Assembly (NCBI GenBank): GCA_017417005.1
Contig: JAFQAA010000021.1
Location: 1-50,514 of the forward strand
Direction of reading: 5' to 3'
Source of the DNA: Elusimicrobiaceae bacterium
GTDB taxonomy: Bacteria > Elusimicrobiota > Elusimicrobia > Elusimicrobiales > Elusimicrobiaceae
Length of the DNA: 50,514 nt
A program made the translations under genes and the position numbers. The notes beneath the pieces were generated by a model, which saw only the letters and a program-made list of their open reading frames with translations, ran no database searches and was not told the DNA's origin. Below, one piece after another: positions 48,981 through 50,514 of this stretch (positions are counted from its first letter, which is position 1; each line of letters starts with the position of its first letter).

Positions 48981-49119
48981 AAAAGCCGAAGTAAAATTTT
49001 TGCAAGGATTTTGCGTTTAGAGTAGGCGTGAGGAGCGAAGTATATCACGAGGGGGTGGCAACCCCGTATATACGAGCGACGAACAACGCACTATAAACGC
49101 AAAAGCCGAAGTAAAACTA
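48981..49119 (+). repeat. Structured inverted repeat, copy B
   Basis: The segment starts with AAAAGCCGAAGTAAAA (48981-48996), which recurs at 49101-49116 as a direct repeat 120 bases away. The 24 bases 48998-49021 equal copy A in reverse. TTTTGCGTTTA (49009-49019) pairs with TAAACGCAAAA (49094-49104), TAG-GCGT with ACGC-A-CTA, GTATAT with ATATAC (49040-49045 and 49068-49073), and the tip is GGGGT-GGCA-ACCCC (49052-49065). The far edge coincides with the stop codon of the gene at 49117. It lies upstream of smc. The rest of the gap (48864-48980) is AT-rich with a TTTTGCGAGGA motif and nothing else clear. Confidence 0.8.
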
Positions 49120-50514
49120 GTTTTCTTGTTTGGATATGGACATCATCAGCTTTATGCGGTTAACCTGATTAGTTTCGCTTGCACCGGGGTCATAATCAAC
49201 GGCAATAATATTGGCACTGGGATAGCGTTTTTTGATTTCTTTGATAAAACCTTTGGCAATAATGTGATTTGGCAAGCAGCCAAAAGGTTGCACGCACAAA
49301 ATATTGCGAACGCCGGCTTCCAAAAGCTCCACAATTTCGGCGGTCAAAAGCCAACCCTCGCCGGCCTGATGGCCTAAAGAAGCAATACCGCGCACTTTTT
49401 TGCGCAGTTTTTTAAAAGAACCGAAAGGCTCAAAATGTTTAGATAATTTTAAACCGATACGCTGTGGCAAACGGAACATTTCCACCACAAAAAGACCAAG
49501 ACGGCTAAATAAACTATCTTTTAATTTACCCGTTAAATAGCGGTGGCGGAAAATATGATCATAAAAACCATATAAAATGAAATCTAAAAGACCGGTTATA
49601 ACAACTTCGCCGCCTTCTTGCTCAATAATTTGACCGGCATTATTGTTGGCATCGGGGTGGTATTTAAGCAAAATTTCCCCCACTATACCGACACGCGGTT
49701 TTCTTTTTTGGCGTTTAAGGGGTATTCTGTCAAAATCTTTTATCATCGCAAAAATATTATAAACAAAGGTAAATAAATTGCCGTTTTTAATATTTTTGTG
49801 AATACGCGGCAGCCATTTTTGTTCTAAAGCATCTGTGGCACCTTTTTCCTTTTCGTAAGGGCGCATACGACAAGTAAGGGCAAGCAAAGTATCGCCGTAG
49901 CAACCAAGCATTAAAATACGCAAGAAAACTTTGCGCCCCGGCGCAAAACCGGTATTGGCTTTTTTACCACTTACATTTAAAGCAATAACAGGAATATGAG
50001 CTAAATTACACTGGGCAAGAGCTCTTCTAAGTAGCCAAGTATAATTTGACGCGCGACAACCGCCGTTAGTTTGGGAAATAAGCAAGGCAATTTTATGGGT
50101 ATCGTAGTTGCCCTCTTGTATGGCTTTTAGTAATTGGCCTATAACAACAATAGCCGGGTAGCAAACATCATTATTAACATGTTTTAGGCCAAGTTCAATA
50201 GCTTCTTTACTTACATGGGGCAGTTGCACAAGTTTATAGCCTTCACTAGAAAAGACATCTTCCATAAATTGAAAATGTAAAGGCGACATTTGCGGCACTA
50301 AAAGGGTGTGGGTCTTTTTCATTTCCGGGGTAAAGGTGGCAAAATTTTCTTGCTCATTTTCACTAGAACAATAATCTTTTGGCTGTCTATCACGCATAGC
50401 GGCCAAGAGTGAGCGTATGCGTATTTTGGCCGGGCCGAGATTATCGCCTTCGTCTATTTTTATTTGGGCATAAAGGCGGCCTTTATTGCTGACAATTTCT
50501 TCGGTTTGGTCTGC
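49117..50514 (-). CDS. C-terminal part of a BcrAD/BadFG-DUF2229-type 2-hydroxyacyl-CoA dehydratase family protein
   Basis: The frame is open to the window edge (465 residues visible, N-terminus missing). Conserved cysteine motifs are NNDVCYPAIVV, NGGCRASNYTWLL, MLGCYGDTLL and CVQPFGCLPNHI, as in the C-terminal region of the very large (about 1,400 residue) fused activator/dehydratase-like proteins of anaerobes. These join an ATP-dependent activase (BcrAD type) to a DUF2229 and a HgdB-like Fe-S domain. Their reaction is not established. The downstream repeat overlaps its TAG stop codon. Confidence 0.85.
   Translation of the reverse strand, partial: ADQTEEIVSNKGRLYAQIKIDEGDNLGPAKIRIRSLLAAMRDRQPKDYCSSENEQENFATFTPEMKKTHTLLVPQMSPLHFQFMEDVFSSEGYKLVQLPHVSKEAIELGLKHVNNDVCYPAIVVIGQLLKAIQEGNYDTHKIALLISQTNGGCRASNYTWLLRRALAQCNLAHIPVIALNVSGKKANTGFAPGRKVFLRILMLGCYGDTLLALTCRMRPYEKEKGATDALEQKWLPRIHKNIKNGNLFTFVYNIFAMIKDFDRIPLKRQKRKPRVGIVGEILLKYHPDANNNAGQIIEQEGGEVVITGLLDFILYGFYDHIFRHRYLTGKLKDSLFSRLGLFVVEMFRLPQRIGLKLSKHFEPFGSFKKLRKKVRGIASLGHQAGEGWLLTAEIVELLEAGVRNILCVQPFGCLPNHIIAKGFIKEIKKRYPSANIIAVDYDPGASETNQVNRIKLMMSISKQEN

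Noticed and set aside
48981-49119. CRISPR array
   Set aside because: Only two 16-base direct repeats 120 bases apart, with a palindromic unit between and no spacers or cas genes.
1-50514. Phage, transposase, toxin-antitoxin or defence genes
   Set aside because: No integrase, transposase, capsid, restriction or Cas motifs were seen in any plausible coding region.

Overview
The window is AT-rich, densely packed bacterial DNA with short intergenic gaps, many 4-base ATGA overlaps and mixed strand use. The gene content points to a Gram-negative fermentative anaerobe. It has lipid A synthesis (LpxB), lipoproteins, an outer-membrane barrel and a TolC-type protein. It also has bifunctional AdhE, class I Fe-S fumarase plus malic enzyme, and the LL-diaminopimelate route (DapL, DapF) with full murein handling. 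My best guess is a gut-type Elusimicrobiota relative (inference from gene content; no marker gene search was possible). There is no prophage, transposase, CRISPR array or rRNA operon. Three tRNA genes (Ser-GGA, Asp-GTC, Gln-CTG) are present and none encodes its 3' CCA.

Layout: 1-2098 (minus) is a MoxR ATPase, DUF58 protein and secreted-protein operon whose last gene runs off the left edge. At 2252-2575 tRNA-Ser is followed by a hairpin-rich segment that ends in a second copy of the tRNA 3' end and a second terminator. 2636-3929 holds a Pro-Ala stalk lipoprotein and a flavodoxin. 3981-8208 (minus) is adhE, trmL and a Spinster-like MFS carrier. 8367-12273 (plus) has a SpoIID-like protein, a DD-carboxypeptidase, gatC, gatA and a Nudix protein. 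12321-16693 holds a ferritin-like protein, a CBS-less guaB, guaA and an exported protein. 16752-19218 is divergent pgm and murB. 19262-28819 runs from tRNA-Asp through malic enzyme, fumarase and a run of envelope proteins (lipoprotein, barrel, HAMP protein, TolC-like, patatin, TPR) to tRNA-Gln. 28980-37023 covers murI, pgeF, dapF, dapL, an SGNH lipase, a zinc-ribbon protein, a short Rel, lpxB and a Gfo/Idh/MocA oxidoreductase. 37030-41646 is ndk, a degenerate hydrolase and the murein-recycling set murQ-anmK-nagZ. 41664-44404 is ispH, pfkA and an rlmB-like methyltransferase. 44635-50514 (minus) is a metallophosphoesterase, smc and the C-terminal part of a large 2-hydroxyacyl-CoA-dehydratase-type protein.

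Themes: much of the window builds, trims or recycles the cell wall (murB, murI, dapF, dapL, DD-carboxypeptidase, SpoIID-like, murQ, anmK, nagZ). Central carbon flow is glycolytic and fermentative (pgm, pfkA, malic enzyme, fumarase, adhE).

The least explained signals are non-coding. First, two copies of an inverted, nested-hairpin repeat flank smc; one hairpin pair shows a compensatory A-T to G-C change and both copies start at a neighbouring gene's stop codon. Second, the tRNA-Ser 3' end plus terminator is duplicated. Third, many genes have a -10 box 5-8 bases before the ATG and no Shine-Dalgarno, which suggests leaderless mRNAs. Fourth, related upstream elements abut the -35 of several promoters.
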